This document shows, in pieces, positions 62,685-64,000 of a stretch of 64,000 nucleotides of DNA. The position numbers and the translations under genes were made by a program. The DNA lies in contig JANFNE010000006.1 of assembly GCA_024867545.1 (NCBI GenBank), positions 1,200,001-1,264,000 on the forward strand, read 5' to 3'. The notes under the pieces are model-generated. The model ran no database searches. It was not told where the DNA came from and saw only the letters and a program-made list of their open reading frames with translations. Position 1 is the first letter of the stretch; the number at the start of each line of letters is the position of its first letter. The stretch comes from Phytopythium helicoides (lineage: Eukaryota; Oomycota; Peronosporomycetes; Pythiales; Pythiaceae).

Positions 62685-64000
62685 CTAGTACATGCACTCT
62701 TCAATGCAGTGCTTGATCTTTGAGATCAACTCAAATGCCCCAGTGTCACGGCGCTGTATGTTCGCACGCGACAGTATACACTTAGCAAACTACTATTCGT
62801 GTTTCAGCAAAATGAAAGAAAAGGCAAGGCGTACCGCATTGAAAACACCGTCCTTCCGCTTTTGCATCACATCGATGAACTCCTTGGGCGACAAGAAGCC
62901 GTCACCTAACACAAATAATAAAAAGACTTTAATGCGAGCGCGTCAATCAGTTTCCTTGACTACGAGACGCACCATTGTCATCGAATAAAGCGAACAAAAT
63001 GTCGACTTGAAGAGGAGTTACAAGATTCGTCTTCTTTTGCCCGTGAAGTGCCGCCTTGGTCGCACGAAGGAATTGCTCTGCCAACACAGGCGATGGTAAG
63101 CAGCGCATTAGGCAGAAATCAGAGAATTTCCAGGTATACCTTTGTTGAGACCGTGCTCCTGCATGATAAGGTCAATCGCGACCTTCATCTCGTCCAGATG
63201 TTCAAGAAAGACGTTGAAGTCCATGAATTCTTGCTCGGAGACATTCCCCTGTGGGCGAAAGTGTCAAAAGCATATTTACTACAAGCCAAGAACTGGCACA
63301 AGGATAAGGAGTTGTACCTTCAGCGACTGGAGGTTTTCAACGCGCTCCACCCACTTGTCGATTTCAACCTGAAGAATGTGGTCATCCAAAGTGTCAGCTC
63401 CAACATGTCGGAATAAATGAAGAGGTAGGTATTGCCACGCACTTGATTCACGTGTGAGACCAGGAACATGCCAAATTCACGCGGAGAGAGCTCCTTGTTG
63501 TGATCCAGATCATACTGCTCAAAGTAAACATTCGTCAAGGAAAACGTGCAGTTCGGTCGAGATGTCATGCACCACTATCGCAGTATCAAGGACACAACGT
63601 GGAAAGGATATCTGAATGCGAAGGATCTCTTCTTGAAGATCGCGGCGGAAAGTGCAGAAGTCTTCGTACGACAATGTCTCCCTGAAGTTTTAGTTGCACT
63701 GTGAGCACCACGTTTTGGATATCACAAAAAAAGGGTAGCGCGTACGTCGCCAGCTCGCCGAAAAGGTGCTTGAAGATGGGGGCATCCTCCTCCTTTAGCG
63801 ATCGATCTTGGCGACCCGCAGGTGTTCGCTTTCGCATCAGCTCCATGATCTGCCACAATCAATTTAGATTGGCCACTGCCAATAACATGTGGTAGGCGAG
63901 TCTCATCGCACCTGCTTGAATTCACGGTGATCGAGACGCCCGTTGCCGTCAGCATCGAACATCTTGAATGCGAGCTCGAACTGGCGTTGAGGAACTGCAG
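62685..64000 (-). CDS. MICU-like EF-hand calcium-uptake regulator (5' end outside window)
   Basis: C-terminal part, running off the window. Exons (minus): 64000-63912, 63849-63746, 63681-63612, 63574-63443, 63368-63318, 63248-63140, 63077-62973, 62905-62835, 62729-62685. EF-hand loops: [13 protein letters not shown] (canonical), [13 protein letters not shown] (middle) and [13 protein letters not shown] (canonical). The order EF, helical domain with …[17 protein letters not shown]…, then the second EF pair follows MICU1/2, which gate the mitochondrial calcium uniporter from the intermembrane space; the N-terminus that would show targeting is missing. The intron between the third and fourth exons listed begins AT, not GT. 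The other introns are GT-AG and keep phase. Confidence 0.85.
63575..63611 (-). other. Candidate U12-type AT-AG intron in the MICU-like gene
   Basis: Between exons …RIQ and WCMTSRP… no GT donor fits. The minus strand reads ATATCCTTT at the donor, the textbook U12 AT-type 5' site, and CCTTGAT about 10 nt before the terminal AG, close to the U12 branch consensus. The length is 37 nt, not divisible by three, so it must be removed to keep the frame. 37 nt is very short, which lowers confidence. Confidence 0.5.

Overview
The window is nuclear DNA of a eukaryote, most likely an oomycete (Peronosporales/Pythiales-like). The evidence is short introns of about 45-145 nt, compact genes with small gaps, orthologues with a stramenopile flavour (tandem degenerate nucleotidyl cyclase, cNMP-binding channel, SABRE/Hobbit-type lipid-transfer protein), and a mix of Gypsy, piggyBac and Mutator-like (MULE) elements. 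The species cannot be fixed from the sequence alone. All exon joins are by eye from GT-AG sites and reading phase.

Left half (1-31734): a transposon island. It starts in a tandem array of ~730-bp units, each with one tRNA-Thr(UGU) gene. The third unit is split: its left edge ends at 1486 and it resumes at 20922. Everything between is one insertion with further insertions inside it: an outer MULE-like element (1487-20921), whose transposase frame is cut at a TTAA by a piggyBac element (2218-17625). The piggyBac first exon is in turn cut by an LTR retrotransposon, Gypsy-1 (2595-13981), with a CCGG duplication. At both inner junctions, removing the insert and one copy of the duplication restores the reading frame. 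Gypsy-1 keeps gag and protease but has lost reverse transcriptase, RNase H and the integrase core. A second Gypsy element (21402-29296, duplication GACGC) is almost complete but has a nonsense codon before the integrase. A compact MULE with 55-bp terminal inverted repeats follows (29511-31734). Both Gypsy elements carry a long ORF on the strand opposite gag-pol, between the end of pol and the 3' LTR.

Right half (about 32800-64000): a gene-dense housekeeping block. In order: a cNMP-binding ion channel (+), an alkaline ceramidase (+), a peroxisome-type adenine-nucleotide carrier (+), a tandem cyclase-domain protein (+), an IQ-motif protein (-), two divergent small membrane-anchored proteins (- and +), 40S ribosomal protein uS5/RPS2 (-), a mitochondrial m-AAA protease (+), a PDZ-like protein (-), a GH47 alpha-mannosidase (-), a bridge-like lipid-transfer protein (+), and the C-terminal part of a MICU-like EF-hand protein (-) that runs off the window end. 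These genes belong to different pathways and do not form a functional cluster; several pairs share short divergent promoter regions.

The most unusual items are the four-level nesting in a tRNA array, an ATG(T/C)TGTATA motif repeated in both the ends and the introns of the piggyBac element, the two antisense accessory ORFs, and a candidate U12-type AT-AG intron in the MICU-like gene.
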